From contig CAZPYJ010000018.1 in NCBI GenBank assembly GCA_964590645.1, positions 1-64,000 of the forward strand: 64,000 nt of DNA. Direction: 5' to 3'. Source of the stretch: JAGNHN01 sp964590645. Lineage in GTDB: Bacteria > Bacteroidota > Bacteroidia > Bacteroidales > JAGNHN01. The notes under the pieces were generated by a model. That model searched no databases, had not been told where the DNA came from, and was given only the letters and a program-made list of their open reading frames with translations. The position numbers and the translations under genes were made by a program. This document shows, in pieces, positions 50,748 to 59,577 of this stretch (positions are counted from its first letter, which is position 1; each line of letters opens with the position of its first letter).

Positions 50748-52158
50748 ACATCCGGTGGACGCGTTTTTCCGCGATCATCTTTCGGAGGCGCAAACACCTC
50801 CGCCTGTTTGGGTATGGGACGGAATTGCCAAAGAAATGGCTGCCGAAAAACGGCGGCGGGCACTGCTTTGGTGGCGGAGCATTGCTGCGGTACTCCTTCT
50901 CGGCGCTGCCTTCACAGCAGGCTACCTGATCTCAGGCGAGGAGAGCCTGCCCAGTGAGCAGATCGCTTCCTCTTCCTCTTCCTCTTCCTCAAACTCCTCC
51001 TCAAACTCATCCTCAAACTCATCCTCAAACTCATCCTCAAACTTTACAACCCCTCCCCAGCCCTCCTCTGACCCCTCCCCGGCCCTCCCCTTGGAGGGGA
51101 GGGAGAATAGGTATCCCTCAAACTCTTCCTCAAACTCATCCTCTCCCTCTCCCTCTCCCTCTCCCTCATCCTCTCCCCAACTGGCCTCAGCAGAGGCTTT
51201 GCAGGATAGGATGGAAAATGAACAGCGTGTTGTATCTGATCAAAGTGTGGAAGAAGCGTTTGTCTTAATGAAATCCATAAAGGCCCCAATACTTGCTTCA
51301 GCGATGCCCCCGCTTCGCCTGGCATCGGGGCGCATCCCCTGGGTGATGCTGGAAGAGGAGCTACTGGCTTTTGCTTCCTCCCCTGCAGGGAAAGACATAC
51401 CACGATTAAGCCTCGGTGGAGAAGGAGGTCCCCTGGTAGCCTATCGATCTACGCAATCGCTTTCCTTTGCCCAGGCCGACAACGAGCAGCTCACTTCTTA
51501 CAGCAACAGCCGCATCAGTGGCAGCGGAGAGGAAAAGCCGCTGATGGCCTTTTCGGCCGGAATGCACGGATCGCTCAAGCTCAACCACAGATTGTCTTTG
51601 GCTACCGGCCTGCAATTTTCCCGGCTCGGACAGGAAGTGAGTGGATTAAGCTTCTACACCGAAGGACAGGGCCCACTCACTGTTACAAATATGGTGGAGC
51701 TTAGTACAAGCGCCGGTGTATTATATATTCCACAGCAGGAGGGGTTTCAGCCGGTATGGACCAGCACCCAGGAATTATCGGAGGCCTATGCATCATATGA
51801 CCTTGTCCAACAATTTGAATACCTCGAAATACCGCTCTTGCTGCAGATGCACCTGTTGGATAAGGGCGTACACTTGATTGCAGATGCCGGCTTAAGTCCC
51901 GGTATCCTTCTTGGCAATAAGGCCTATTTGCAAGGGAGCGGTGAACGGGAGCAACTGGAGGGCACCCGGGATCTGCGTCCCTTGCTTTGGAGTTTACAAG
52001 CAGGGATAGGGGTGCAGCTTCCCCTGTCGGATGCCTGGGCCTTGTCGCTTCGGCCCGGTCTGCGCTACGCCGTCACCAGCATCAATAAAAGCAATGACTA
52101 TACCTACCGCCCCTGGAGTCTCTCGGTGAGCAGCGGCTTGTATTTTCATCTCAGATGA
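50731..52158 (+). CDS. Membrane-anchored sigma partner with beta-barrel-like C-terminus
   Basis: 475 residues. Residues 1-47 are cytoplasmic and charged (HPVDAFFRDHLSEAQTPPP, then VWDGIAKEMAAEKRRR), 48-67 is a membrane helix, 79-149 is a Ser/Asn/Pro linker, and about 255-475 has alternating strands (FSAGMHGSLKLNHRLSLATG to LSVSSGLYFHLR) like PorT-type outer-membrane barrels. The overlap with the sigma gene suggests the N-terminus binds it. How an inner-membrane anchor and an outer-membrane-like barrel coexist is unclear; the linker might cross the periplasm. The linker DNA consists of repeat sequence (listed separately). Confidence 0.82.
   Translation: MNREDRHPVDAFFRDHLSEAQTPPPVWVWDGIAKEMAAEKRRRALLWWRSIAAVLLLGAAFTAGYLISGEESLPSEQIASSSSSSSSNSSSNSSSNSSSNSSSNFTTPPQPSSDPSPALPLEGRENRYPSNSSSNSSSPSPSPSPSSSPQLASAEALQDRMENEQRVVSDQSVEEAFVLMKSIKAPILASAMPPLRLASGRIPWVMLEEELLAFASSPAGKDIPRLSLGGEGGPLVAYRSTQSLSFAQADNEQLTSYSNSRISGSGEEKPLMAFSAGMHGSLKLNHRLSLATGLQFSRLGQEVSGLSFYTEGQGPLTVTNMVELSTSAGVLYIPQQEGFQPVWTSTQELSEAYASYDLVQQFEYLEIPLLLQMHLLDKGVHLIADAGLSPGILLGNKAYLQGSGEREQLEGTRDLRPLLWSLQAGIGVQLPLSDAWALSLRPGLRYAVTSINKSNDYTYRPWSLSVSSGLYFHLR
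50976..51180. repeat. Repeat DNA inside a coding sequence
   Basis: A 12-bp unit TCCTCAAACTCA repeated about five times encodes (Ser-Ser-Asn-Ser)n. It is interrupted by CCCTCCCC-TTGGA-GGGGAGGG (51083-51103) with its CCCCTCCCC-rich left arm, then more TCCTCAAACTCA units and CTCTCC runs. The minus strand of the 12-bp unit, GAGTTTGAGGATGAG, is the same text as intergenic module B at 470-500. The reading frame stays open throughout. Confidence 0.85.
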
Positions 52159-52200
52159 CCGGGAGGGATGTTTGTGGCGTATGAGAAGACTTAAGGCTCT

Positions 52201-53727
52201 TTAGAAGGGAAATTCTTCTATGCTTGCTTCTTCTGCCTCCTCCTTATCTATCAGGGGCAATGCTGCCCTCTGATGGATTGGATTTCCGTCAACCACAATG
52301 GAGCGTGGATCGGTGGGGCAGGCATATTCGCAGGCGCCACAACCCACACAGATTTCGGTATCCACTACGGGAATGGTCAGTCCGTCTTTCCAGGGTAGCA
52401 TATCCACTGCCTTGGTAGGGCAATGCTCTGAACAGGCTCCACAGGCTGTATGGTCTTTGGTAACCACACACAATTCAGGGATAAAGCGCGCCCGGCCCAC
52501 CTGCACCCTTTGTTTATCTTCTACCGTCATTGGCAGAATGGCTCCCGTAGGACAGACTTCGAGGCAGCGGATGCAGTCGTAGTTGCAATAGCCGCTGATG
52601 GGATCCATTAAGGGTTGGAAGACCCCCGAGAGACCGTATTCCGCAAAGGCGGGTTGCAGCACTCCGGTAGGGCAGGTACTGATGCACAAATGGCAGGCAG
52701 TGCATTGAATATGGAGGTTCGCGTGCGAAAGCGATCCCGGTGGGGAAAGGGAAGCTCGGCGGATGGCCAGGGCTTTGTCCTCTTCCGACACTTCTTTGAG
52801 CACAGCGGGCAGGATCAGGGTAGTCCCGGCGCGGAGAAGGGTATCGCGACGAGAGAAGTCGGTTTCCACGGGTACTGCCTTACCGTAACGAATGCCTCCC
52901 AGGTCGCAGGCGGGGATGCAGTTAAAACACAGGACGCAACGACTATTGTCTATTTCTTTTTTCTTTACGTCAATACAACCTGCTTTGCAAACCACTGCAC
53001 AAAGTCCGCAGGAGGTGCAGGCAGTGTGATCCATACGAATGCCGAGCAAGGCCCGCTTTCCGGGAAGTCCAAGCAGGGTGCCCACCGGGCAGAGGGTATT
53101 GCAAAAAACCCGTCCGTTGCGCCATACCATCCATATTATCATCCCGAAAACACCTGCAGAGAAGCCCGCGGAAGCCCAGCTGATACCGTGAAATTTGACC
53201 GGGCTTAAGGCGTAGGAACCGATACTGGTAAGCCACCAGGCAAGCTGATTGTTGGCGAATACGAAGGGGGGTTGTATCAGATTCCTTATGATCCTGGAAA
53301 AGTGGCTGTAAGGGTCGAGCAGACCGGTGAACAGTCCGCTGCCAATAAACACAGAAAGGAGGAAAAGGAATAAAAACCCATATCTCCAGCCTGCATTTGT
53401 CTGCTGTTTCCGATAGCGCGACTTCTTTTTCAGCCATCCCCTGATACGGCCGGCCAGATCCTGCATTACCCCCAGGGGGCAGAGGGTGGAACAATAGATA
53501 CGTCCAAAGAACCAGCTTAGCAGGAGGAGGGTGGCGAGGGCGATGATCGCTCCGCCTGCCAGGCCCAGAGAGGCCTGGAGGGCAGGGACAAGCTGCAGGT
53601 AGCGCAAGGGATAGAACCAGCTATCCGGGATGCGGTGGTGAATGTCCAGCAGCAAGGCCGTAATCCAAAGAAAGGCCAGTAAGGCGATGATGCTCCGAAT
53701 AGTCCGGTAAAGTCTTCCCTTGTGCAT
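52201..53727 (-). CDS. Multi-cluster ferredoxin-type membrane protein (NapH-like)
   Basis: 508 residues. The N-terminal part has about five membrane helices with two CxxxCP loops (IYCSTLCPLG and VFCNTLCPVG), as in NapH/RdxA-type proteins. Then follow several 4Fe-4S motifs: CTSCGLCAVVCKAGC, CVLCFNCIPAC, CTACHLCISTC, CNYDCIRCLEVC, CGACSEHC and CVGCGACEYAC. It is an electron wire, probably passing electrons between quinone or ferredoxin and a partner across the inner membrane. Its start overlaps the DUF362 stop (TGATG). A catalytic subunit is not visible here. Confidence 0.9.
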   Translation of the reverse strand: MHKGRLYRTIRSIIALLAFLWITALLLDIHHRIPDSWFYPLRYLQLVPALQASLGLAGGAIIALATLLLLSWFFGRIYCSTLCPLGVMQDLAGRIRGWLKKKSRYRKQQTNAGWRYGFLFLFLLSVFIGSGLFTGLLDPYSHFSRIIRNLIQPPFVFANNQLAWWLTSIGSYALSPVKFHGISWASAGFSAGVFGMIIWMVWRNGRVFCNTLCPVGTLLGLPGKRALLGIRMDHTACTSCGLCAVVCKAGCIDVKKKEIDNSRCVLCFNCIPACDLGGIRYGKAVPVETDFSRRDTLLRAGTTLILPAVLKEVSEEDKALAIRRASLSPPGSLSHANLHIQCTACHLCISTCPTGVLQPAFAEYGLSGVFQPLMDPISGYCNYDCIRCLEVCPTGAILPMTVEDKQRVQVGRARFIPELCVVTKDHTACGACSEHCPTKAVDMLPWKDGLTIPVVDTEICVGCGACEYACPTDPRSIVVDGNPIHQRAALPLIDKEEAEEASIEEFPF

Positions 53728-54632
53728 CAAATCGTGATCCGGCGAATATCCAGTTTGTCGAGATCGATGGCTCCTATACCCATATCGGCGGCTTTACGGA
53801 TATGGCCCACCCCGGTGGGGTCGGAGCCAAACACCTTGGCCGCCGCTGCATCGGCCGCGACCAGGTCAGGACTCACAATTTGCATTTTGTAGATTTTGGT
53901 ATCAGCCACCGAAACACCGCGTGGCCCGTTTTTCATCATCACGCGATAGGCATCGATGACATTCAGGTCGGGCTTGCGCCAAAGCGGGAAATCGGCGATG
54001 CATTGATGCAGGTCGTTGCGATGCCAATACCTTCTATCCCAGACGATGCCCATCAGGTTTTTCATTGCGATGGAGAGATCGGCGCTGCTGTGGTGTTTCA
54101 GGACTGGAACATTGATGAAGACATCCGATTCGAGGATGAGTTCGTGCACTTGCGTTTCTTTCAGCTTCACTCCACCTGGTATGGTGACTTGCTGGTAATA
54201 GCCTTCCAGATGGCCGGGAACCATTTTGGCTCCGGCATCTTTCGCTGCCTTTTCAATACCACTGTTGGCATAACACAGATCCCATTTATCGCAGGTATTA
54301 TCAAAGACGTATACCTCTCTGGCTCCGGCATCGAGGCAGTGCTTCACTATCCTTCCCACCAGTCCGGGATGCGTATTGGCAGCCCTTTCCGGGGCTGCAT
54401 CCCATCCAATATTGGGTTTGACTACCACCGTTTGCCCTTTCTTCACAAATGCGCTCATTCCACCCAGGGCTGCAATGGCCCGGTCGAACATTGCTTCCGG
54501 CTCTCCCCCCCTGATGGCTGCCAGGTGTGGCACAGGTGTAAAAAGTGCACTGCTTGCCGCCCGTCCCCAGGAGGGAAGCAGCGTACTGCCACCAGCCAGC
54601 AAGGCCAATCTGATCATTTCCCTGCGATCCAT
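53727..54632 (-). CDS. DUF362 protein with Tat-like signal
   Basis: 301 residues from the ATG giving MDRREMIRLALLAGGSTLLP, a twin-arginine signal that suggests export of a folded, cofactor-bearing protein; an upstream TTG adds two residues. The DUF362 core shows VVVKPNIGWDAAPERAANTH, then FINVPVLKHHSSADLSIAMK and LMGIVWDRRYWH. The family is often annotated as iron-sulfur related, but no CxxCxxC motif is present in this member. It is coupled to the polyferredoxin gene, which could supply electrons. Function unknown. Confidence 0.9.
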   Translation of the reverse strand: MDRREMIRLALLAGGSTLLPSWGRAASSALFTPVPHLAAIRGGEPEAMFDRAIAALGGMSAFVKKGQTVVVKPNIGWDAAPERAANTHPGLVGRIVKHCLDAGAREVYVFDNTCDKWDLCYANSGIEKAAKDAGAKMVPGHLEGYYQQVTIPGGVKLKETQVHELILESDVFINVPVLKHHSSADLSIAMKNLMGIVWDRRYWHRNDLHQCIADFPLWRKPDLNVIDAYRVMMKNGPRGVSVADTKIYKMQIVSPDLVAADAAAAKVFGSDPTGVGHIRKAADMGIGAIDLDKLDIRRITI

Positions 54633-54700
54633 ATTCAAGCGAATTTCTTCAAAAATAATACTTTCCGCTTACAGAATAAGGAGGGAATGCAAGGAAATGG

Positions 54701-54708
54701 TATTTTTG
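54701..54708 (+). promoter_or_regulatory. -7 box TATTTTTG
   Basis: TAnnTTTG match 21 bases before the ATG of the small membrane protein; it lies in the divergent gap after the DUF362 gene start. Confidence 0.5.
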
Positions 54709-54729
54709 GGAGATAAGTCAAAAACGGAT

Positions 54730-55242
54730 ATGAACACACAGGTCAGAAATTTCCCACTTGCACCCGCCTTCCTATTGAATGCCAGTGCTTTGCTTTTTGT
54801 TTACTTTGTCCCCGCCCTCTCGCATCTGATCGGGGTTCCGCTCTACCTCATTGAGCCTATGCGCCTTGCCGTGGTGCTCGCCCTGGTACATACCCGACCC
54901 GGGAACGCCTACCTGCTGGCCCTTACACTTCCTTTATTCAGTTTCGCAGTCAGTGCGCATCCTCATTTGCTGAAAATGCTGCTGATCACAGGCGAGTTGC
55001 TATTGAATGTCTGGCTGTTCTTCTTCCTGATGAAACGCTTCCGTATCCATCAGGGGGTGTCCCTGGGCCTGTCCATTCTGCTCAGTAAGGCGGTGTACTA
55101 CCTCGCCAAATTCAGCCTGATCTCCGCCCTGCTGATTGAGGGCAGTGTCATTTCCACTCCTCTTTGGATCCAGTCACTGACGCTGCTTGCCTTCGTCGTC
55201 TATCTGGGTGTGATGCGGAAAGAGTCTGCCGGACAAGCCTAA
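54730..55242 (+). CDS. Small integral membrane protein
   Basis: 170 residues with five or six membrane helices (about 12-33, 44-58, 60-78, 84-105, 113-138 and 145-163) and few charged residues. I do not recognise the family. Length and hydrophobic pattern recall substrate-binding S components of ECF transporters, which is a weak guess. The start is fixed by the promoter box; a longer frame reads antisense through the DUF362 gene. It ends 6 bases before hemW, so the two form a transcription unit. Confidence 0.75.
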   Translation: MNTQVRNFPLAPAFLLNASALLFVYFVPALSHLIGVPLYLIEPMRLAVVLALVHTRPGNAYLLALTLPLFSFAVSAHPHLLKMLLITGELLLNVWLFFFLMKRFRIHQGVSLGLSILLSKAVYYLAKFSLISALLIEGSVISTPLWIQSLTLLAFVVYLGVMRKESAGQA

Positions 55243-55248
55243 AGGCCG

Positions 55249-56394
55249 ATGGCCGGGATATATGTTCACATCCCTTTCTGCCGGCATAAATGTGGCTATT
55301 GCAATTTTTTTTCCGTAGCAAGCCTCAGGAAGAAAGATAGCCTGGTAAGGGCGATCATTCAGGAGGCCCGGCAAAAAGCGGTACACTTTTCCGGACAAAT
55401 CATTTCCACCCTTTACCTGGGGGGAGGCACTCCCTCAATGCTGTCAGACGCAGATCTTTTTCATATCCTGAGAACACTGCAGAGCGAATATTCAATTAGT
55501 GCAGATGCAGAGATAAGCCTTGAGGTTAATCCCGATGACATCGGGCCGGAAAGGCTGTATACGTGGAAGGAAATGGGATGGAACCGCCTGAGCATCGGCA
55601 TCCAGTCGTGGCATCCGGATGACCTCACTTTTCTGGAAAGGAAGCACAATCAGGCACAGGCCCGCAAGGCTGTCTGCCAATGCAAAGAGGCAGGCTTTGA
55701 GGATCTCAGCGTTGATCTGATCTATGGTATTCCCGGGCAGGACCTGGATCGCTGGCGCGACAACCTGGCGTTTTTTCTGGAAACAAACGTCCATCATCTC
55801 TCTGCCTATGCCCTAACGCTGGAGGAGCGCACAGCTTATGCCCATCAGGTAGAGAAAGGGAGGCAGCAGCCCCCGGACGATGAAGCGGCCTTTGGGCATT
55901 TCTGTCTTTTGCAGGAAATGATGTCTGAGGCCGGATTTCTGCAGTATGAAGTTTCTAACTTCGCCCGCAAGGAAGCATACAGCCGCCACAACAGGGCGTA
56001 TTGGGAGGGAGTTCCGTATCTGGGCCTGGGGCCTTCAGCCCATTCCTACGATGGGAGTAAACGTGCGTGGAATGTAAGTGGCATTCAGTCTTATCTTGAT
56101 GGCATCGAAGAAGGGGATGCAACAGAAGGATTTGAGATGCTGCAGCCCGCCGACAAGGTGAATGAATATTTAATGACCGCTCTGCGCACGATATGGGGAT
56201 GCCGATTCAAGGAGTTGATCCGCCTGGGAGGACAAGGTTTACTGGAGGAAACCGCCGGAAAAATTGAGCCTTACATCCTTAATGGCTGGGCTTTGCAAAA
56301 GGATGATGCCTGGGTTTTGAGCAGGGAAGGGCTTTTTCACGCCGACGGGATTGCGGCTGAGTTGTTTGTAAGCAGCAGTTGGTCAGAGCAGTAA
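55249..56394 (+). CDS. hemW: HemW-type radical SAM protein
   Basis: 381 residues. The start IYVHIPFCRHKCGYCNFF carries the Cys-x3-Cys-x2-Cys cluster motif (11, 15, 18). LYLGGGTPSML, VNPDDIGPERL, RLSIGIQSWHPDDL and SVDLIYGIPGQ are typical of the CPDH/HemW group. Despite frequent annotation as coproporphyrinogen oxidase, this length and the absence of the extra N-terminal part of HemN fit HemW, a heme chaperone. It is cytoplasmic or membrane-associated. It converges on the phospholipase-like gene with 3 bases between them. Confidence 0.92.
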   Translation: MAGIYVHIPFCRHKCGYCNFFSVASLRKKDSLVRAIIQEARQKAVHFSGQIISTLYLGGGTPSMLSDADLFHILRTLQSEYSISADAEISLEVNPDDIGPERLYTWKEMGWNRLSIGIQSWHPDDLTFLERKHNQAQARKAVCQCKEAGFEDLSVDLIYGIPGQDLDRWRDNLAFFLETNVHHLSAYALTLEERTAYAHQVEKGRQQPPDDEAAFGHFCLLQEMMSEAGFLQYEVSNFARKEAYSRHNRAYWEGVPYLGLGPSAHSYDGSKRAWNVSGIQSYLDGIEEGDATEGFEMLQPADKVNEYLMTALRTIWGCRFKELIRLGGQGLLEETAGKIEPYILNGWALQKDDAWVLSREGLFHADGIAAELFVSSSWSEQ

Positions 56395-56397
56395 AGA

Positions 56398-57531
56398 TCA
56401 GAGCAGATGCCGGAAAGGGATGAGCAACCATTCCACCGCCTTCTCAATTCCAGGCCTTTGCAGCCACTTCTCATAATCAAAAGGAATGCTCTGCTTGATG
56501 GTTCCGGCAATATGGTCAGACAGCTGTCGAATGACCTCCGGATGCCTTCCGATCACAATCATCTCAAACATATAACGGAAACTGCGGTAGTCAAAATTGG
56601 AAGATCCGATGGAAAACAACTCCTGGTCGATCATCATTATCTTGGCGTGCAGGTTGGAAGGTTCATAGAAAAGATAACGGACGCCGGCCCTGTGCATCAT
56701 CCCCTGATAATGGTTGCGGAGCAGATCCACCAGGCGCACATCCGAATGCCGCGGGATCAGCACCAGCACTTCCACTCCCCGCATTGCGGCATTCATCAGG
56801 TCCCGCCGGAGAATATGTCCCGGAAGAAAATAGGGGGTCTCAATAATGATTTGTGTTCTGGCCCTGCGGATCAATTGCTCATAACGACTTTTGATCTGCT
56901 GACGATAGATCGAGGGAAGGTCGCGGATAATCTCAAATCCCTGGTGTCGCAATATGCGCTTAAAGGCAAATTTCTTAAAGATGTACTTTTTGTATATCTC
57001 AAAACTTTCGTGAAAGGTGCGGGCCAATACCGGTGCCAGGCTTCCACAGGCCCTCAGCATCATTTCACGCCAGTTCAGGCTGTAGGCAGTAAGATTAGCC
57101 GAACCCGTCCAGGCAATTTCCTGATCCACAACCAGGAGTTTACGATGGTTTCGTTTGTGGTTTTTGGTAAAAAAATCCCAGAACAGCTTGATTTTTCTGA
57201 AGTAGCGTACCTCCCCACCCCGGCAGGTAAGGGCGGCGAAGAATGCGTCAGCACGGCCTGTGCCCCAGGAATCGACCAGTACCTTCACCTTAACCCCCCT
57301 CGCAGCCGCCTCCGCCAGGGCATTCCGGAAACGCTCCCCGATGGCATCTTGGTTAAATCGGTAAAACTCTACCAAAATCTCGCTTTTAGCTAAGGCAATA
57401 TCGTTGAGCATTGCAGCATAAAAACGGAAAGGATCATCGTATAACTGATATCGGTCTTCCACAGCTGGTTTGAAAAGGATAAATATAAGAAGGCCGGGGC
57501 AATGCAGCAAACCCTGATAGTATAAAAACAA
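56398..57531 (-). CDS. Cardiolipin synthase-like phospholipase D protein
   Basis: 377 residues. Two HKD motifs are complete: NHRKLLVVDQEIAWTGSANL and LHAKIMMIDQELFSIGSSNF. YDDPFRFYAAMLNDIALAKS is the usual opening of the first PLD domain. It probably makes cardiolipin from phosphatidylglycerol. N-terminal membrane helices typical of ClsA are missing; only a short hydrophobic stretch (GLLIFILF) precedes the domain. The start codon is TTG; the next ATG (codon 41) would cut into the domain. The N-terminus is therefore uncertain. Confidence 0.9.
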   Translation of the reverse strand: MFLYYQGLLHCPGLLIFILFKPAVEDRYQLYDDPFRFYAAMLNDIALAKSEILVEFYRFNQDAIGERFRNALAEAAARGVKVKVLVDSWGTGRADAFFAALTCRGGEVRYFRKIKLFWDFFTKNHKRNHRKLLVVDQEIAWTGSANLTAYSLNWREMMLRACGSLAPVLARTFHESFEIYKKYIFKKFAFKRILRHQGFEIIRDLPSIYRQQIKSRYEQLIRRARTQIIIETPYFLPGHILRRDLMNAAMRGVEVLVLIPRHSDVRLVDLLRNHYQGMMHRAGVRYLFYEPSNLHAKIMMIDQELFSIGSSNFDYRSFRYMFEMIVIGRHPEVIRQLSDHIAGTIKQSIPFDYEKWLQRPGIEKAVEWLLIPFRHLL

Positions 57532-57620
57532 GACTGAAAGCCCATCGCCTGAAAATGAAAAGACTACTCAGGTTGACAAGCGTCAAAGGATTGAATATCT
57601 TCACCCTTCATTCCTGCCCT

Positions 57621-58628
57621 ATGAAAGAAGCCCAGTATTATTCCTCGGATGGTATCCGGACCGAATGCCTGCTTTGTCCGCATCATTGCACTCTGGAACC
57701 GGACGATGCCGGACGATGCCGTGTGAGGCGGAATGTAGGGGGAAAAATGGTCACGGATGCCTATGGACGCATTTCTGCAGCCCACCTCGATCCGATTGAA
57801 AAGAAACCCCTGTATCATTTTTTTCCCGGCCGGGAGATCTATTCTGTGGGAAGCATAGGGTGCAATTTGCGATGCAAATTCTGTCAGAATTGCCAGATAT
57901 CCCAATCCTCGGCCGATGATCTCCCCCTCCTCGCCCGCCGTAAGCCGGAGGAGGTGGTCGGAGAAGCCCGGAACCTGCCCGGTAATATAGGCCTGGCCTA
58001 TACTTACAATGAACCCGGAGTATGGCTGGAATTCTTGCTGGATATGGCACGGGGGGGCCGCCTTGCCGGAATGAAGAATGTGGTGATCAGCAATGGATTT
58101 TTGTCTTCCGGCCCCCTGGGTGATCTGATGAAGCTTACGGATGCCTTCAACATCGACCTGAAAGCCTTCTCCGAAGATTTCTACCGCAGGCTTACTTTTT
58201 CTTCTCTTGAACCGGTGAAGGACAGCATCCGCCAAATCCATCAGGCAGGCGTACACCTGGAGATTACGCATCTTTTGATCCCCGGACTCAACGACAAGGA
58301 GAAGGAGTTTGAAGAGATGGTAAGCTGGCTGGAATCTACCCTGGGAGAAAACTGCATCCTGCACCTTTCCAAATACTTCCCCAACTACCGGCTGAATCAT
58401 CCGCCTACCCCTCTTTCCACCCTCTTGAAGTTCTACCATATTGCGAAGAAGGCTTTTCCCTTTGTATACCTGGGCAACGTGGGATATCAGCAGGAAGGCA
58501 GAGATACACACTGCAGCGACTGCGGACAAACTGTGATCCGGCGCTCGGGATACCAGACAGATACCTCCGGCCTGAATTCAGAAGGAAAGTGTGTGCATTG
58601 CAACCACCAAATTGCCGTCAGCGCATAA
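57621..58628 (+). CDS. amrS: AmrS-type radical SAM protein
   Basis: 335 residues from MKEAQYYSSDGIRTECLLCP. The N-terminus has a cysteine cluster (Cys16, 19, 23, 33) and the radical SAM motif is CNLRCKFC (81-88), followed by LAYTYNEPGVWLEF and LKAFSEDFYRRLT, as in the AmmeMemoRadiSam system. The C-terminus adds another possible zinc site (HCSDCGQ, then CVHCNHQ). The usual partner genes (amrA, amrB) are not in the window. The reaction is not known. An earlier ATG 22 codons upstream gives no conserved residues. Confidence 0.9.
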   Translation: MKEAQYYSSDGIRTECLLCPHHCTLEPDDAGRCRVRRNVGGKMVTDAYGRISAAHLDPIEKKPLYHFFPGREIYSVGSIGCNLRCKFCQNCQISQSSADDLPLLARRKPEEVVGEARNLPGNIGLAYTYNEPGVWLEFLLDMARGGRLAGMKNVVISNGFLSSGPLGDLMKLTDAFNIDLKAFSEDFYRRLTFSSLEPVKDSIRQIHQAGVHLEITHLLIPGLNDKEKEFEEMVSWLESTLGENCILHLSKYFPNYRLNHPPTPLSTLLKFYHIAKKAFPFVYLGNVGYQQEGRDTHCSDCGQTVIRRSGYQTDTSGLNSEGKCVHCNHQIAVSA

Positions 58629-58660
58629 TTGATCTGTAAAACAGTCCGGCTGCTAGCCGG

Positions 58661-58668
58661 TATTTTTG
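58661..58668 (+). promoter_or_regulatory. -7 box TATTTTTG of the ftsX block
   Basis: TAnnTTTG match 25 bases before the ftsX ATG. It probably drives ftsX through truB, as those genes are packed together. Confidence 0.5.
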
Positions 58669-58693
58669 TAATTTCGTCCCCTGCTCACTTTCA

Positions 58694-59572
58694 ATGGCAA
58701 AACAAGAGGAAAAATACAACCGGCGAAGACTCAGAAATGCTTACGCCACTACGGTGATGAGCCTCTCCCTGGTTTTGTTTATGCTGGGTTTGCTCAGCCT
58801 GATCATCCTTCAGGCCCAACGGCTTTCCGATTATGTGAGGGAGAATATCGGTTTTTCCATCGTTCTGAAGGAAGACGTGAAAGAGGCGAGCATCCTGACC
58901 CTGCAAAAAAAGCTGGAATTGGAGGCATTCGTTAAATCTGCCGAATACATTCCCCGGGAAAGGGCAGCCCAGGAGTTGATTGAAGACCTGGGAGAAGATT
59001 TTATTGATTTTTTAGGGTATAATCCCTTGCTGCCCACCCTGGAGGTGAGGCTCAGGGCACATTATGCCAATGTGGACAGCCTGGCGGTGATTGAGAAGAA
59101 TCTTCTCACCAATGACGATATCAAAGAAGTTCATTACGAAAAATCCCTGGTACACCTGGTCAATGAGAATCTCCGAAAGGTAGGCGTGGTCTTGCTTGGA
59201 TTCAGTATTGTCTTGCTGCTTATTGCTATAGCTTTAATTAACAACACCATACGACTGTCTGTGTATGCCCGCCGTTTCCTGATTCGCAGTATGCAATTGG
59301 TGGGGGCTACCCAGGGTTTTATCCGAAAACCCTTTGTCCTGAGTGGCATAGCCCAGGGAATCTACGGTGCATTCATTGCCCTGCTCCTGCTCAGTCTGGT
59401 ATTGTATATTACCCGTATGCAGATGCCTGAAATTATTTTGCTGCAGGATATCCGCCTCTACCTTTCGGTTTTTGCTTTCGTTTTGCTCTCCGGGATACTG
59501 CTCTCCTGGATTTCTACTTATTTTGCAGTCAGAAAATACTTGAAAATCAATACAGACAGTCTTTATATTTAG
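58694..59572 (+). CDS. ftsX: Cell-division permease-like protein FtsX
   Basis: 292 residues with four membrane helices (about 20-42, 168-190, 220-242 and 255-277) and an extracytoplasmic domain between the first two (SIVLKEDVKEASILTLQKKL and the helix pair after it). The segment LGFSIVLLLIAIALINNTIR, then RSMQLVGATQGFIRKPF, is the FtsX signature. With the ATPase FtsE it controls peptidoglycan hydrolases at division. ftsE is not adjacent, which is usual in this phylum. DUF3098 follows 5 bases after the stop. Confidence 0.95.
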   Translation: MAKQEEKYNRRRLRNAYATTVMSLSLVLFMLGLLSLIILQAQRLSDYVRENIGFSIVLKEDVKEASILTLQKKLELEAFVKSAEYIPRERAAQELIEDLGEDFIDFLGYNPLLPTLEVRLRAHYANVDSLAVIEKNLLTNDDIKEVHYEKSLVHLVNENLRKVGVVLLGFSIVLLLIAIALINNTIRLSVYARRFLIRSMQLVGATQGFIRKPFVLSGIAQGIYGAFIALLLLSLVLYITRMQMPEIILLQDIRLYLSVFAFVLLSGILLSWISTYFAVRKYLKINTDSLYI

Positions 59573-59577
59573 GCTTT

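Noticed and set aside
56407..57393. 328-codon plus-strand frame opposite the PLD gene
   Set aside because: The minus strand has two complete HKD motifs; this frame is its shadow.
57690..57725. Tandem GGACGATGCC duplication inside amrS
   Set aside because: The 10-bp period does not preserve frame as a repeat, and the encoded DDAGRCR is conserved-looking; chance similarity.
57564..58529. 321-codon minus-strand frame opposite amrS
   Set aside because: It lacks motifs and mirrors the radical SAM gene.
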